DNA of 64,000 nt from an uncultured Schlesneria sp. (GTDB lineage Bacteria > Planctomycetota > Planctomycetia > Planctomycetales > Planctomycetaceae): assembly GCA_903840265.1 (NCBI GenBank), contig CAIMFH010000180.1:50422-114421 (forward strand). The letters are read 5' to 3'. Shown here piece after piece: positions 18,303-30,154 of the stretch. The notes beneath the pieces are model-generated. The model did no database searches. It was not told the origin of the DNA and saw only the letters and a program-made list of their open reading frames with translations. The stretch's first letter is position 1, and each line of letters starts with the position of its first letter. The translations under genes and the position numbers were made by a program.

Positions 18303-19415
18303 TCACGTTCCCATCAATTGGCGATACAAGTCGGCATAGCGATCAACCATGTTCTGGATGCTGAACAACGTTCGGATCCGTTCGCGACCAGCAACACCCA
18401 GGCGTTCCCCCAGCCCCGGTTCATCGATCAGTCGTCGCAGATACTGCATATATCCGACGGCATCACCCAGCTTGCACAGGAACCCCGTTTCATTGTGAAC
18501 TACCAATTCGCGATTGGCCGGAATGTCACTGGCGATTACTGGCAGCCCAGCCGCCATCGCCTCCATGACGCTATTCGACATCCCTTCGAAACTGCTGGCC
18601 AGACAGAATACGTCCATCGCCTTCAAAAAGCGGGGCGTATCTTCGCGATGCCCCAAAAAATGAGCGTTCTCGACGCAGTTCACGTTGCGCGTGAACTCCT
18701 CAAGCTTCTCTCGCTCGGGTCCGGATCCAATCAGAACCAAGTGTAGGTTCGTGCGGATCTGCCGTAGCGTCTCCACGGCCCAGATCAAATCTTCCACTCG
18801 TTTTTGACGGGCCAATCGCCCCACGTAACCCGCCACGAAGGCGTCGACGGGCACGTTCAATTCGTGACGCAATGAGGCTTGATCCGAAACTTGCGATGAG
18901 TCAGGACTAAGATCGACCCCGTTCGGAATGCAGGACAGCTTCTCCGCCGGCAGACCTAGTTCGCGATAGAAGTCGACCACGGCCTGAGAGTTACCGACCA
19001 GCCGATCCGTTCGAGAGATCAATCGTCGATCCAGCCACAGTTGCCAACCCGCCTTCCAACTGTCGACACATCGTTCGGAAACGACAATCTTCGCCTGCGG
19101 AATGACGCTGGCACACAGCCGCCCGTACGAATTGGCCGCGAACAACCAGGTGTGCAGAATGTCGGGTTGCAGGCGTTTCAGTTCGCGACGCAGCCGCCAG
19201 AACGATGAGGGGTCGAACTTGAACTGCTTGCCGATGATCGTCAGCGGGATTCCAGCCGCCACGAGATCATCCGCATGAGGACCACCACGAGTAAGCGCGA
19301 CAACGTGAATATCAAACTGGTCACGCGGCAATCGAGCCGCCAGTAGGGTACATTGCTTTTCTGCACCAGACCGATCCAGCGTTGGGATCAACAGGACGAC
19401 ACGCGTCTTAGCCAC
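18303..19415 (-). CDS. Glycosyltransferase family 4 (GT-B fold)
   Basis: A 370-aa retaining GT-B transferase. The N-terminal domain has LLIPTLDRSGAEKQ, the glycine-poor acceptor-side loop of this family. The C-terminal domain has YVGRLARQKRVEDLI and LVLIGSGPEREKLEE for nucleotide-sugar binding. The EX7E motif is in SSFEGMSNSVMEAMAAGLP. It probably adds a sugar to a lipid-linked or surface glycan at the inner face of the membrane. Donor and acceptor are unknown. The start codon is GTG at 19415. The gene is directly upstream of, and nearly touching, the asparagine-synthetase gene, which supports one transcript and a shared glycan. Confidence 0.88.
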   Translation of the reverse strand: MAKTRVVLLIPTLDRSGAEKQCTLLAARLPRDQFDIHVVALTRGGPHADDLVAAGIPLTIIGKQFKFDPSSFWRLRRELKRLQPDILHTWLFAANSYGRLCASVIPQAKIVVSERCVDSWKAGWQLWLDRRLISRTDRLVGNSQAVVDFYRELGLPAEKLSCIPNGVDLSPDSSQVSDQASLRHELNVPVDAFVAGYVGRLARQKRVEDLIWAVETLRQIRTNLHLVLIGSGPEREKLEEFTRNVNCVENAHFLGHREDTPRFLKAMDVFCLASSFEGMSNSVMEAMAAGLPVIASDIPANRELVVHNETGFLCKLGDAVGYMQYLRRLIDEPGLGERLGVAGRERIRTLFSIQNMVDRYADLYRQLMGT

Positions 19416-19577
19416 GAGGCGAGAATCTTTGACTAGTGGGACAATCGACCGAAAGATCAGGATGTAGCTTACGTTCGCCGATCAGGACTGCAAAGGCAAG
19501 AACGCCGACAACGTGGCCCGCTTCACAATTCTCCAATCGACGCTGCTGACAATACCAAGCCAGGATGGAACGTGCTT

Positions 19578-20117
19578 ATGAAGGTCCAATACGGAAACAG
19601 CCACATCGAACTCATGCAAGGCGATATCACGTTGCAGCGTGTCGATGCAATCGTGAACGCCGCCAACTCGGATCTGATTGTGGGTGGCGGCGTCGATGGG
19701 GCGATTCATCGCGCTGCCGGTGCCAGCGTGAACGAAGAAACCAGCAAACGCTACCCGCTCGGTTGTCCAACAGGAGATGCCGTCGCCAGCGGCCCTGGCG
19801 ATCTGCCCGTGAAATTTATCTTTCACGCGGTCGGCCCCGTCTGGCGTGGCGGGCGAGATGGTGAGCCCGAGCAACTTCGCTCGGCCTATCGTCGCTGCCT
19901 GGAACTCACAATTGGATATCAGTGCGCCAGCATCGCGTTTCCCGCCATCAGCACCGGCATCTACGGCTTTCCCGTGGACTTGGCGGCCGAAAACTCGCTG
20001 GACGAAACGCGAGCTTTCCTGCTCAGCCATCCTGCAGCGCTGGCGGTTCAATTCGTTCTGTTCGATGCGGGAACGTACGCGGCATTCGCGAGAGTTCTGG
20101 ATGGATTCGCGGAATAA
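19578..20117 (+). CDS. Macro-domain protein (O-acetyl-ADP-ribose deacetylase-like)
   Basis: A 179-aa single macro domain. Diagnostic motifs are VNAANSDLIVGGGVDGAIH near residue 30-50 and the later PAISTGIYGFP loop, which bind the ADP-ribose adenosine and diphosphate. The catalytic Asn and Asp of the YmdB/MacroD type are in place (NAANS, GGGVD). The family removes acetyl or ADP-ribose groups from O-acetyl-ADP-ribose or modified proteins. The ATG at 19578 has a GGA-type site upstream; an earlier GTG at 19572 would add two residues. It is divergent from the GT4 gene and shows no toxin partner. Confidence 0.9.
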   Translation: MKVQYGNSHIELMQGDITLQRVDAIVNAANSDLIVGGGVDGAIHRAAGASVNEETSKRYPLGCPTGDAVASGPGDLPVKFIFHAVGPVWRGGRDGEPEQLRSAYRRCLELTIGYQCASIAFPAISTGIYGFPVDLAAENSLDETRAFLLSHPAALAVQFVLFDAGTYAAFARVLDGFAE

Positions 20118-20201
20118 TCGTAGATCGACCGACCTACGCGATGAAGCCAGCAGGCACTAAATGACCGCGCGCTACGCTGCTCACTTAATCATAAACGGAT
20201 A

Positions 20202-20257
20202 CCGCGGTTTTGGGGTCTCGTATGCTTAGACAACATACGAAGACTCCAAAACCGTGG
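20202..20257. repeat. Long hairpin, copy 1 of a dispersed repeat
   Basis: An inverted repeat with arms at 20202-20224 and 20234-20257 pairs over about 23 bases with two differences. The right arm plus its flank (20241-20261) matches 52650-52670 with one mismatch in 21 bases. It sits downstream of the macro-domain gene and of ftsH, so it could act as a terminator for both, but no U-tract follows. Confidence 0.7.
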
Positions 20258-20365
20258 CACCGAAAATAAATCCAAAACAAGTGTCATCGCGCACGGTCGT
20301 TTAGGACCAACCCGGCCATCCGCGTACACCAACAAGCGGGCCCCTAGACTGCTCTTACCGAGCAA

Positions 20366-22309
<1,944 letters not shown>

Positions 22310-22393
22310 TCAAAAAACACCTTCTCGCGGGTGTGTGACAGACAAGAGCCGTTAAGAAATTTTGACGGCGGTGGATGGCCTCAACGGCCAAAA

Positions 22394-23230
22394 TCAGTCT
22401 TTCCACCAGTATCTTAGGATGCACCATAGAGCCTGCACACCATCCTTCCAACCGATGTGCTTCCCTTCCTTGTACGTCCTGCCGTGATAACTGATGGCTA
22501 ATTCGTACACGCGAAGGTGCCGACGAGCGATTTTGGCAGTCAGCTCAGGTTCGATCCCAAACCGATTTTGCTTCAGCGTCGGCCAGATATCGGCCAAAGC
22601 CTGACGAGTGAAGACCTTATAGCAGGTTTCCATGTCTGTCAGGTTCAAATTGGTCATGCAATTGGAAACCGTCGTCAACACTCGGTTGCCCAGAGAATGA
22701 TAATAGTAGAGCACTCGATGTTCTTGATCGCCCAGGAACCGGCTTCCATAGACAACGTCAGCATGGCCTTCGACGATCGGCCGTAACAGACGCGGATATT
22801 CGGACGGATTATATTCGAGATCCGCGTCCTGGATGATGATGACATCCCCGCGTGCCTTGGAAAAGCCGGTCCGAACCGCCGCGCCTTTTCCTTTGTTCAC
22901 ATCGTGATAGGTCACGTTGATGGCATTTAACGGATCGGGATTCGCCGCGGCTTCGGCTTCCAGTTGCTGGAGGACCGCCCGAGTGCCGTCTTTGCTGCAA
23001 TCCTCGACAAGCACCAGTTCTTTGCGAATCGGAACGGACCGGACTCGGTCAATTAAGACCCTTAAGGTTCGCTCTTCGTTGTAGACGGGGATGACAACGG
23101 AAAGCACCCAGTCGTCGGGCATCGCATACAGGCCCAGTTGTCGGCAACAGGCTTCGCCCAAAGTCCGTTTGAGCGCCTCATACCACTCTTTCGAGTAGGG
23201 CCGAAAGGCATCCATCCCATCAAGGCTCAT
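22394..23230 (-). CDS. Glycosyltransferase family 2, dolichyl/undecaprenyl-phosphate hexosyltransferase-like
   Basis: A 278-aa GT-A enzyme without C-terminal membrane segments. The signature [17 protein letters not shown] begins near residue 44, [13 protein letters not shown] follows, and the DxD-like metal site is [19 protein letters not shown] is the acceptor-side motif seen in DPM1-like enzymes. These transfer a sugar to a polyprenyl phosphate carrier at the cytoplasmic face of the membrane. GGGAGC precedes the ATG at 23230. The 5' end faces the divergent DUF4432 gene. The sugar donor is not predictable. A link to FtsH is positional only. Confidence 0.88.
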   Translation of the reverse strand: MSLDGMDAFRPYSKEWYEALKRTLGEACCRQLGLYAMPDDWVLSVVIPVYNEERTLRVLIDRVRSVPIRKELVLVEDCSKDGTRAVLQQLEAEAAANPDPLNAINVTYHDVNKGKGAAVRTGFSKARGDVIIIQDADLEYNPSEYPRLLRPIVEGHADVVYGSRFLGDQEHRVLYYYHSLGNRVLTTVSNCMTNLNLTDMETCYKVFTRQALADIWPTLKQNRFGIEPELTAKIARRHLRVYELAISYHGRTYKEGKHIGWKDGVQALWCILRYWWKD

Positions 23231-23395
23231 GCCGCTCCCGTTCGGTATTTAGACATTGATCGTTGGCCCGAAATGCCGGTGCCCGAAACATTTGCCAGCG
23301 GCCGGACTGCGGCCACTCGCGATGTCGTGTGCGATGTTGTACATTCTGGCAGACAGGCTGTCACCCGTCCGCCTGACTTCTCCTATGAGGTTCTG

Positions 23396-24574
23396 ATGGC
23401 TGCCGCTGCTTTCATATTGACCGATGTCGATGCCGGAGTTCACTCTGACCGGGGTGAAATCCTCCCCAATCAAGCTCTGCGCCTCTCCGGTTCCAGCCAA
23501 TGGTCGGTCCGCTGGAAGACGCTGCGGGGGGGTGTTTCCGAAGGCGTCCAAGTCATCGAAATCGACAATGGCCGGATGTCCCTGTCGGTCCTTCCCACGC
23601 GCGGGATGGGGATCTGGAAAGGGCGCCTCGGCGATCTGCCGCTCGAATGGAAATCTCCGGTCGAACGGCCGGTTCATCCCGCCTTTGTCAATCTGCAGGA
23701 CCGAGGTGGCCTCGGCTGGCTCCATGGATTTAACGAACTGCTCTGCCGTTGCGGACTCGCTTTCATGGGCCCGCCGGGCGAAGACCAGGGCGAAAACCTG
23801 ACTTTGCACGGCCGAATCGCCAATTTGCCGGCTCACCGAGTCGAAGTCCAGATCGACACCACTGGATCAGGCGCGATCGAACTGATCGGCGTGGTCGACG
23901 AATGCTCGATGTTCGGACCGCGCTGGCGGCTCACCTCGACACTGCGATTGCAGGCGGGTTCGAACGTCTGTTCGATCACCGACGAAGTGACCAATCTTGG
24001 CGGGCAGGCCTCCGAACTGTCGTTGCTCTACCACATCAACGTCGGCCGGCCGTTCCTGGAACCGTGTGCCACCTACGCCGTTCCCTGCCGCGACATCGCC
24101 CCGCGAGACGCCCGGGCAGCCCAGGGGATCGACGCCTGCTATGTCTACGGAGCTCCGATTGCGGGGTTCGCCGAGCAGGCCTACTACCACGTTCCGCTGG
24201 CCGACTCCGACGGTTGGTCGACCGCGGTGCTCGCCAACTCGTCCAACAACGCGGCCTTCGCAGTTCATTTCCAGACACGTCAACTCCCTGCGTTCACAGT
24301 CTGGAAAAACACGATCGCCGAAGATGACGGCTACGTGACGGGCTTGGAACCGGGAATCAATTTCCCCAATTTCCGTGCGTTCGAACGAAAGCATGGTCGG
24401 CTACCCATCGTCAAGCCCGGCAAGTCGTATAAGACGGAACTCGTGCTGGAAGTGGTCGACACCGAAGTCGCCGTTCGCAAACTCTACGATCGCGTGAAGG
24501 CGATTCAAGGACCAAACGAACCAATCGTTCACCGAGAGCCCGTCGCCAAATACTCACCGGCCGGCACGAAGTGA
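23396..24574 (+). CDS. DUF4432 family protein, aldose-1-epimerase-like fold
   Basis: A 392-aa member of the DUF4432 family, a galactose-mutarotase-like beta-supersandwich. Visible hallmarks are LSVLPTRGMGIWKG near residue 65, GLGWLHGFNELLCRCGL, LHGRIANLPA, LLYHINVGRPFLE and the C-terminal ENYV-like VTGLEPGINFPN. Such proteins bind sugars and may interconvert anomers; no reaction is proven. The ATG at 23396 follows TGAGG by 6 bases; the open frame begins at 23138 but overlaps the divergent GT2 gene, so the upstream part is not coding. The gene converges on the GH39-like gene through a hairpin. Confidence 0.85.
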   Translation: MAAAAFILTDVDAGVHSDRGEILPNQALRLSGSSQWSVRWKTLRGGVSEGVQVIEIDNGRMSLSVLPTRGMGIWKGRLGDLPLEWKSPVERPVHPAFVNLQDRGGLGWLHGFNELLCRCGLAFMGPPGEDQGENLTLHGRIANLPAHRVEVQIDTTGSGAIELIGVVDECSMFGPRWRLTSTLRLQAGSNVCSITDEVTNLGGQASELSLLYHINVGRPFLEPCATYAVPCRDIAPRDARAAQGIDACYVYGAPIAGFAEQAYYHVPLADSDGWSTAVLANSSNNAAFAVHFQTRQLPAFTVWKNTIAEDDGYVTGLEPGINFPNFRAFERKHGRLPIVKPGKSYKTELVLEVVDTEVAVRKLYDRVKAIQGPNEPIVHREPVAKYSPAGTK

Positions 24575-24645
24575 ACTGGATAACTCTTCGTGGGATGGGC
24601 TTCGAGCCCGTCGCTTTGGCTTGAGTTTGGCTTAATCTTGTGTGC

Positions 24646-24673
24646 CACTGGCGACGGCTTTGCGTCGCCAGTG
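24646..24673. repeat. Perfect 11-bp stem hairpin between convergent genes
   Basis: Arms CACTGGCGACG (24646-24656) and its exact complement (24663-24673) enclose a 6-base loop. It lies between the DUF4432 and GH39-like stops. A shorter near-palindrome precedes it at about 24595-24615. It probably serves as a terminator or a dispersed repeat; no U-tract is obvious. Confidence 0.55.
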
Positions 24674-24729
24674 TCTTCGCGTCGCTGCGAGCGTTGTGAT
24701 CGCGTGACGAGCGTGTGTGACAATCGACC

Positions 24730-26172
24730 CTACCCCCTCTGTTTCTGCCGAACCTTCACAAGAACAACACCGTTACCAGGCAAGTCCACGGTGAACGACT
24801 CATTGGCTTCGAAACTGGCCTTCGCCGTCACTTCCAAGTTGTGCGTCTCATCCAGATGTAACACCTGAAATTCACTCGCCCCTTTCCAAGGAAGATTCTC
24901 GATCACCAACGGTTGAGACTGCTCTGACGCGATCTGGCGAGTCACCAAGACTCGCAGTTCCGTTTTCGATTCGTTCAGACCGGCCAGCCCAAAATGGTTT
25001 CCGGCCTGACCTCCGGAGACTCGTACGCGATGCGGCGTCTCCAGCAATTGAGCGAACGCCAGAAAGCTATAATAGGTCTTCTTTGGTGTCCCAAATCGTT
25101 CGAACAGACCAAACGGACTGGTGTCGCCGCTATAGTAGTTGGCCACATCTAACGGCGAGTCCTGAAAATTCACGAACGAGTTCGCCACGAATGTTGCCCC
25201 GGGAATGCCGCCCATGTCCGCATACCAGCGATCACGAACTCCTGGCTCAGTCATATTCAGCATTCCATTCCAATCATTACCGGGCAGATAATTCCACTCG
25301 TTCAGGTGCGACTCAGTTTTGTCAAAACCTTCCGTATCGAGCCACCGCCGGATTCCATGAGCCTTCTTCGCATACAAGGTCGGATCGTTCGTGTAGGTGT
25401 GCCACGAGAAAAAATCGAGCGGTGCCTGCGATTCACGACAAGCCTTCACGAGGTCTCGCAAAAACGGCGTCGGCTGATACTGACCGTTGACGATGTCGCC
25501 TGAAGCCCCCGCAGCCGGACCGCCGACTTTCAACTCCGGATACTTCGCCTTGATTGCCTTCGCGGCCGTCACGTACAGCCGGATGTAGTCTGCATCAGTA
25601 CCGCTCCACATCGTCGGACGATTCTCGGGCTCGTTCCAGATTTCCCAATAGCGAATCTGATAGCGATGCCCATCCGCCCAGCCTTCGTTGTAGTGCCGAA
25701 TGATTCCCAGACAAACATTCGCCCAGCGATCGTAGTCCCGAGGGGGATGCACAAAATGCTTTCGCTTCGTGTGCTCGATACTCTCGCCCAACCGGTAAAC
25801 AATGCCGCTGCCCGACGCGAAAATCGGCTTGATGTAATCGTCTGTACGTGCAAACCGATAGCTCACCGGCAACAACGGATCAGCGTTCAAATCAGGGAAA
25901 ATGGCGTGAATATCGACAATATCGCCGGTCGGCCATTCGCTATCGTGAAGCCGAGTCGACGGAATCGACAGCGGCTTCCAAGCAGCCGTGACATCAACTG
26001 TTTCTCCTTGATTCACGGGACCATTATTGACGCCATGCAGAGGCCTGATCCGCCCCATCGACTTTGATACATCGACGGTTAACGGCTCCGCGGCAGCCAC
26101 CCATCCAGGCACAACTGCCGCCAGCATGCAGAAGAAGTGAATCAACCTTGGCAATACTTTGGATCGTCTCAT
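24730..26172 (-). CDS. Secreted glycoside hydrolase, GH39-like (beta-xylosidase fold)
   Basis: A 480-aa clan GH-A hydrolase. A signal peptide (hydrophobic core about 12-28, ending VAAAE) gives export. The N-terminal IRPLHGVNNGP is typical of GH39, where the substrate loop follows the first strand. The acid/base glutamate lies in WEIWNEPEN and the likely nucleophile in SHLNEWNYL. The family cleaves xylosides, iduronides or related glycosides. The ATG at 26172 gives the signal peptide at residue 1; the frame extends upstream to 26493, but that region lies in the divergent intergenic gap and is not protein-like. Substrate unknown. Next to DUF4432 it suggests uptake of plant or algal sugars. Confidence 0.82.
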   Translation of the reverse strand: MRRSKVLPRLIHFFCMLAAVVPGWVAAAEPLTVDVSKSMGRIRPLHGVNNGPVNQGETVDVTAAWKPLSIPSTRLHDSEWPTGDIVDIHAIFPDLNADPLLPVSYRFARTDDYIKPIFASGSGIVYRLGESIEHTKRKHFVHPPRDYDRWANVCLGIIRHYNEGWADGHRYQIRYWEIWNEPENRPTMWSGTDADYIRLYVTAAKAIKAKYPELKVGGPAAGASGDIVNGQYQPTPFLRDLVKACRESQAPLDFFSWHTYTNDPTLYAKKAHGIRRWLDTEGFDKTESHLNEWNYLPGNDWNGMLNMTEPGVRDRWYADMGGIPGATFVANSFVNFQDSPLDVANYYSGDTSPFGLFERFGTPKKTYYSFLAFAQLLETPHRVRVSGGQAGNHFGLAGLNESKTELRVLVTRQIASEQSQPLVIENLPWKGASEFQVLHLDETHNLEVTAKASFEANESFTVDLPGNGVVLVKVRQKQRG

Positions 26173-26464
26173 GTGGGCAACTCGCACAGGAACACAGATC
26201 AATGGACAACTGGCTGGCTTCGAGTGGCGCGATTCTGCACTCCAGCATCCAGACAGGCAAGCATCCACACGCTGACCAGGCACGATCTCTCGCGACAGCT
26301 TGTGAACGCACTGCTGGAATTCTACCATCTGGCGAATTCGAACTGAGCCCCGGACTGACTGCAGGCTGAGCAATGCCCCTTTCACTAGCCAGCCAAGAAC
26401 TGCCCGCAACCTTCGAAGGAGTATTGTCGACTCCTTGCAGGAGTCACGAAGAAGGGCAGGGGAC

Positions 26465-27190
26465 ATGAATCCTGATTTCTTCGGTGAACTCATAAACGGA
26501 GCGATTCCGCTGCTGGGTGGTATTTACCTGACCTTGCTCGGCTTTCGGCGAACGGGCAAGCAACTGGGTGTCAGCCCCAGCTTTGATGAATGGCATCGCC
26601 GCTACGGTCGCCTGTTAAAAGTCATCGGTCCAGCACTCATCATATTCGGCCCAGGATTGTGGCTCATGAACTGGGCTCGGATGGGGCCACCGGTGGGTGA
26701 CTGGAAGCGCTACTCCACCTCTGACGGCGTCTGCAGCATCGAGTTTCCCGCCTCACCAAAAGCGACCAATCAAAAAGCGCAGCGAGTCACTTCGACGGGC
26801 ATGTCACTCGCATTGCAAGGTTCGAACACGTACTACGCATTGACCCATTCCGACGAATTCGCCGACGACGCCGCGCAAACCGATGAGCAACGTCTCGACT
26901 TGATCCGCGACAACTTTCCCGAAGTCGGTAAACAACTCGGAGTCGAATACAAACTACTCCGAGAGCAAAAGATCACATCGAGCGGTTTGAATGGCCGCGA
27001 ATGGGAATTCGATGCCAGCAAAAAGCACTCCCTCCAGATGCGAGTCTTCTTCATCGGCGGCAAGTGCTATCGAGCAATCGCGGCTGTCGCCCGAAAAGAC
27101 AGAGACAGCGAGCAAACCAAGCACTTCCTGGAATCGCTGAGAATCGACAAGCCAGACGGAGCGATCACCGAGCCTGTCGCCACTGAGTAG
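26465..27190 (+). CDS. Membrane-anchored hypothetical protein, 241 aa
   Basis: No family is recognised. Two N-terminal hydrophobic segments (about residues 10-27 and 52-68) anchor it. The remainder (from SDGVCSIEFPA) looks like a soluble beta-rich domain with the pattern seen in DUF proteins that measure a residual between a stress state and time; a LESLRID C-terminal helix ends it. The ATG at 26465 follows GGGCAGGGGAC. The open frame begins at a TTG at 26435, but the later ATG has the better site. It is divergent from the GH39-like gene and converges on GH63 across a 56-bp gap. Function not assignable. Confidence 0.65.
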   Translation: MNPDFFGELINGAIPLLGGIYLTLLGFRRTGKQLGVSPSFDEWHRRYGRLLKVIGPALIIFGPGLWLMNWARMGPPVGDWKRYSTSDGVCSIEFPASPKATNQKAQRVTSTGMSLALQGSNTYYALTHSDEFADDAAQTDEQRLDLIRDNFPEVGKQLGVEYKLLREQKITSSGLNGREWEFDASKKHSLQMRVFFIGGKCYRAIAAVARKDRDSEQTKHFLESLRIDKPDGAITEPVATE

Positions 27191-27246
27191 GCAGACTCCC
27201 GCTCGGGCATTTCATTTGCGATGAACACGAAAAGCAACAATTGTAG

Positions 27247-29985
27247 TCAGACTGGAACCTGCGGTCCCTCGGCCCGTTCCTTTGCCAACTGCTCCAGAAT
27301 CGGTGCAATTAGCGCAGTCCAACCGGTCTGATGGCTGGCTCCTAAACCTCGGCCCGTGTCGCCGTGGAAATATTCATAGAACAGCACGAGGTTGCACCAG
27401 TTCGGATCGTTTACGAACCGATCACCACGGGCATAACAGGGGCGAACGCCTTCGTCGTTGGCCAGGAACAACAATGACAGTCGGCGACGAAGTTCGTTGG
27501 CGACTTGCTTCAAGTTCATCAAGATGCCGGAACCAGTGGGGCATTCCACTTGCAAGTCGTCTCCATAAAACTGGTAGTAGCGTTCGAACGCCTCCAGCAA
27601 GATATAGTTGAGCGGAAACCAGACCGGTCCGCGCCAGTTTGAATTGCCGCCAAACATGCCACTATCCGATTCGCCGGGGACATACTGCACCCGCATCTCG
27701 GACCCGTTGACATTAAAGCTGAACGGATGTTTCTCGTGATATTTGGAGAGTGACCGAATGCCGTAGGGCGACAGAAACTCGTCTTCATCGAGGACGTATT
27801 TGAGGATCCGCTCTAACTGTTTGCGAGTTGGAATCGCCAGTAGTCGCAGCCCTTCCATCGGACAGTCTGGACCGCTCTTTTCCATGTACGTCATCGTGTC
27901 GATGATGTCTTTGCGATGATGGAGGAACCAGTCCATCCGCTTGCGAAATCCGGGCAATTGACGAATCACCCGGTCGTAAAGGACGTCGACAGTGAACAGC
28001 GGAATGATCCCCACGATGGAACGAATCCGCAGGGGAATACTCTGCCCGTTGACATGCAAGTGGTCGTAGTAGAAGCCGTCTTCTTCATCCCACAGGCCCG
28101 TGCCATCAATCGAATTCATCGCTGCCGCGATCGTCATGTAGTGTTCGAAGAACTTCGACGCCATGTCCTCGTACGCGGGATTGCCGTCGGCCAATTCGAA
28201 CGCAATCGACAACATGCTCGAGCAATAGTACGCCATCCAGGCAGTTCCATCGGCCTGCTCCAGATGCCCGCCCGTGGGGAGCGGCTTGGAACGGTCGAAG
28301 ATCCCGATGTTATCGAGACCCAGGAATCCTCCCGTAAAGACGTGGCGATCATTCACATCTTTGCGATTGACCCACCACGTAAAGTTTAGCAGTAACTTCT
28401 GAAAACACCGTGCCAGGAACTCGCGATCACGATCCCCGTTCTTTGCAGTCATCTGGTAGACGCGCCAGCAAGCCCAAGCGTGAACTGGCGGATTCACATC
28501 GCTGAAGTTCCATTCATAAGCCGGAATCTGACCGTTCGGATGCATGTACCATTCCCGCAGGAACAGCAGGATCTGCTCTTTCGCGAAATGGGGATCCAAA
28601 CTGGTGAACGGAATCATGTGGAAGGCACTATCCCAGGCGGCGTACCAGGGATATTCCCACTTGTCCGGCATCGAGATCACATCGCGATTAAACAGGTGGG
28701 TCCAGGCCGCATTGCGAGTCTTCTCGACCGAATCTCCCGCATGAATCCGCTTGGGTGTTTCGCGCAGCCAGTCACCGACCGCGTAGTAATAAAACTGCTT
28801 CGACCACAGTAGACCTGCATTAGCCTGTCGATGGACGCGGCGTTCGTCATGTGTCAACCCTTGTGAAACATGCGAATTATGAAATTCATCCGCTTCAGCG
28901 ATTCGCTGTGCAAAGATCTCATCGAATTGCGCGGAGAAGGGGACTGTCACTGGAATCGAATCATCGGCCAGTCGCAATCGAATGGTCGTCGATCCGCCCG
29001 CGGGAATATTCAATGTGTATCGGGCGGCTGATTTGGTGCCTCGCGGGAACTGGTTAATCGCTCCACGCTGGTTTTGAACGACATGCAAGTGAAAGGCATC
29101 TTTCGATGACAGTCGAGTTCCCTCGCCCCCTTTTTGTCGTACGGTGTTGGTTTCGTTCTCCGTAAAGAGCCACGCGGGCAGGTTGCCTTGCGGATCGGTA
29201 TCGGCGTCGAAGCGATAGCGTCCCAGCGTGCTGTGCTCGGCCATCAACTGACCGGGACCAACCTGACTGATCCTTGGCTTCGGCACATCCGCTTCGTACC
29301 CCGACTCCCAGGCCCACGAGTTCCGAAACCACAGCGTCGGCAAGACATCGAGCTTCGCCGCCTCGTCGCCGCGATTATGAATCGTGATTCGAATCAGGAT
29401 GTCGTCGGCGTCGGCTTTCGCATACTCGATATAAACGTCGAAATAGCGATCGCCGTCAAAGATGCCGGTGTCAGTCAGCTCATATTCCAAATCGCGCCGC
29501 GACCGCATCCGGTTTTCATCGCGCAGTCCCTGATACGGAAAGGCCGTCTGCGGGTACTTGTACAATGCCTTGCAGTAGGAATGCGTCGGAGTCGCATCGA
29601 GATAGAAATAGCACTCCTTCACGTCCTCGCCATGGTTCCCCTCGTGACCGGCAAGACCATACAGCCGTTCTTTCAGGATCGGATCGACACCATTCCAAAG
29701 TGCCACGGCGAAACACAATCGACACTGCCGATCCGTGAAGCCAAGCAGTCCGTCCTCGCCCCATCGATAGGCTCGCCAAGTCGCATCGTCGTGCGTGAAG
29801 TGGTTCCACACCGCACCGTTCGTGGAATAGTCTTCGCGAACAGTCCCCCACTGGCGTTCGGCGAGATATGTCCCCCAGCGTTTCCAGTTCGCTGCGGGCT
29901 CGCGCCGCGCTTCGGCACCCAATCGGCGGCCTTCTGCCGTCGTCGGTTGTGACTGATCCAAGGAATCGCTCCACCCATGATTCAA
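27247..29985 (-). CDS. Glucosidase, GH63-like (mannosyl-oligosaccharide glucosidase family)
   Basis: A 912-aa protein with no signal peptide, so cytoplasmic. The N-terminal part (WGTYLAERQWGTVREDYS onward) is the beta-sandwich domain of this family. The (alpha/alpha)6 barrel follows. PWYAAWDSAFHMIP contains the probable catalytic acid aspartate, and YAWACWRVYQM, GLDNIGIFDRS and NWRGPVWFPLNY are family landmarks. The general base is likely in the last part near HQTGWTALI. Bacterial relatives hydrolyse alpha-glucosides, including mannosylglycerate and glucosylglycerate. The long central and C-terminal agreement makes the family call firm; the substrate is not. It is downstream of the DUF1501 gene on the same strand. 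Confidence 0.85.
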   Translation of the reverse strand: MNHGWSDSLDQSQPTTAEGRRLGAEARREPAANWKRWGTYLAERQWGTVREDYSTNGAVWNHFTHDDATWRAYRWGEDGLLGFTDRQCRLCFAVALWNGVDPILKERLYGLAGHEGNHGEDVKECYFYLDATPTHSYCKALYKYPQTAFPYQGLRDENRMRSRRDLEYELTDTGIFDGDRYFDVYIEYAKADADDILIRITIHNRGDEAAKLDVLPTLWFRNSWAWESGYEADVPKPRISQVGPGQLMAEHSTLGRYRFDADTDPQGNLPAWLFTENETNTVRQKGGEGTRLSSKDAFHLHVVQNQRGAINQFPRGTKSAARYTLNIPAGGSTTIRLRLADDSIPVTVPFSAQFDEIFAQRIAEADEFHNSHVSQGLTHDERRVHRQANAGLLWSKQFYYYAVGDWLRETPKRIHAGDSVEKTRNAAWTHLFNRDVISMPDKWEYPWYAAWDSAFHMIPFTSLDPHFAKEQILLFLREWYMHPNGQIPAYEWNFSDVNPPVHAWACWRVYQMTAKNGDRDREFLARCFQKLLLNFTWWVNRKDVNDRHVFTGGFLGLDNIGIFDRSKPLPTGGHLEQADGTAWMAYYCSSMLSIAFELADGNPAYEDMASKFFEHYMTIAAAMNSIDGTGLWDEEDGFYYDHLHVNGQSIPLRIRSIVGIIPLFTVDVLYDRVIRQLPGFRKRMDWFLHHRKDIIDTMTYMEKSGPDCPMEGLRLLAIPTRKQLERILKYVLDEDEFLSPYGIRSLSKYHEKHPFSFNVNGSEMRVQYVPGESDSGMFGGNSNWRGPVWFPLNYILLEAFERYYQFYGDDLQVECPTGSGILMNLKQVANELRRRLSLLFLANDEGVRPCYARGDRFVNDPNWCNLVLFYEYFHGDTGRGLGASHQTGWTALIAPILEQLAKERAEGPQVPV

Positions 29986-30154
29986 TTGAAGACTCGCGCA
30001 CCGATTAAGTGATCGCTGCCCGATTCTTGAGCAGCATCACTGGAAAACATCAGTGTGCATGCGTGTTGCATGCGAGACCTTACAATTGCGAATGGCGTTC
30101 CGGTCGTGGCAAATACGTAAGGCAGACAAGAAAGAGGATTTCGTTCTCTTTTCT

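Noticed and set aside
17628..18746. A 372-aa plus-strand open frame
   Set aside because: It overlaps the asparagine synthetase and the GT4 gene on the other strand, both of which have full motifs.
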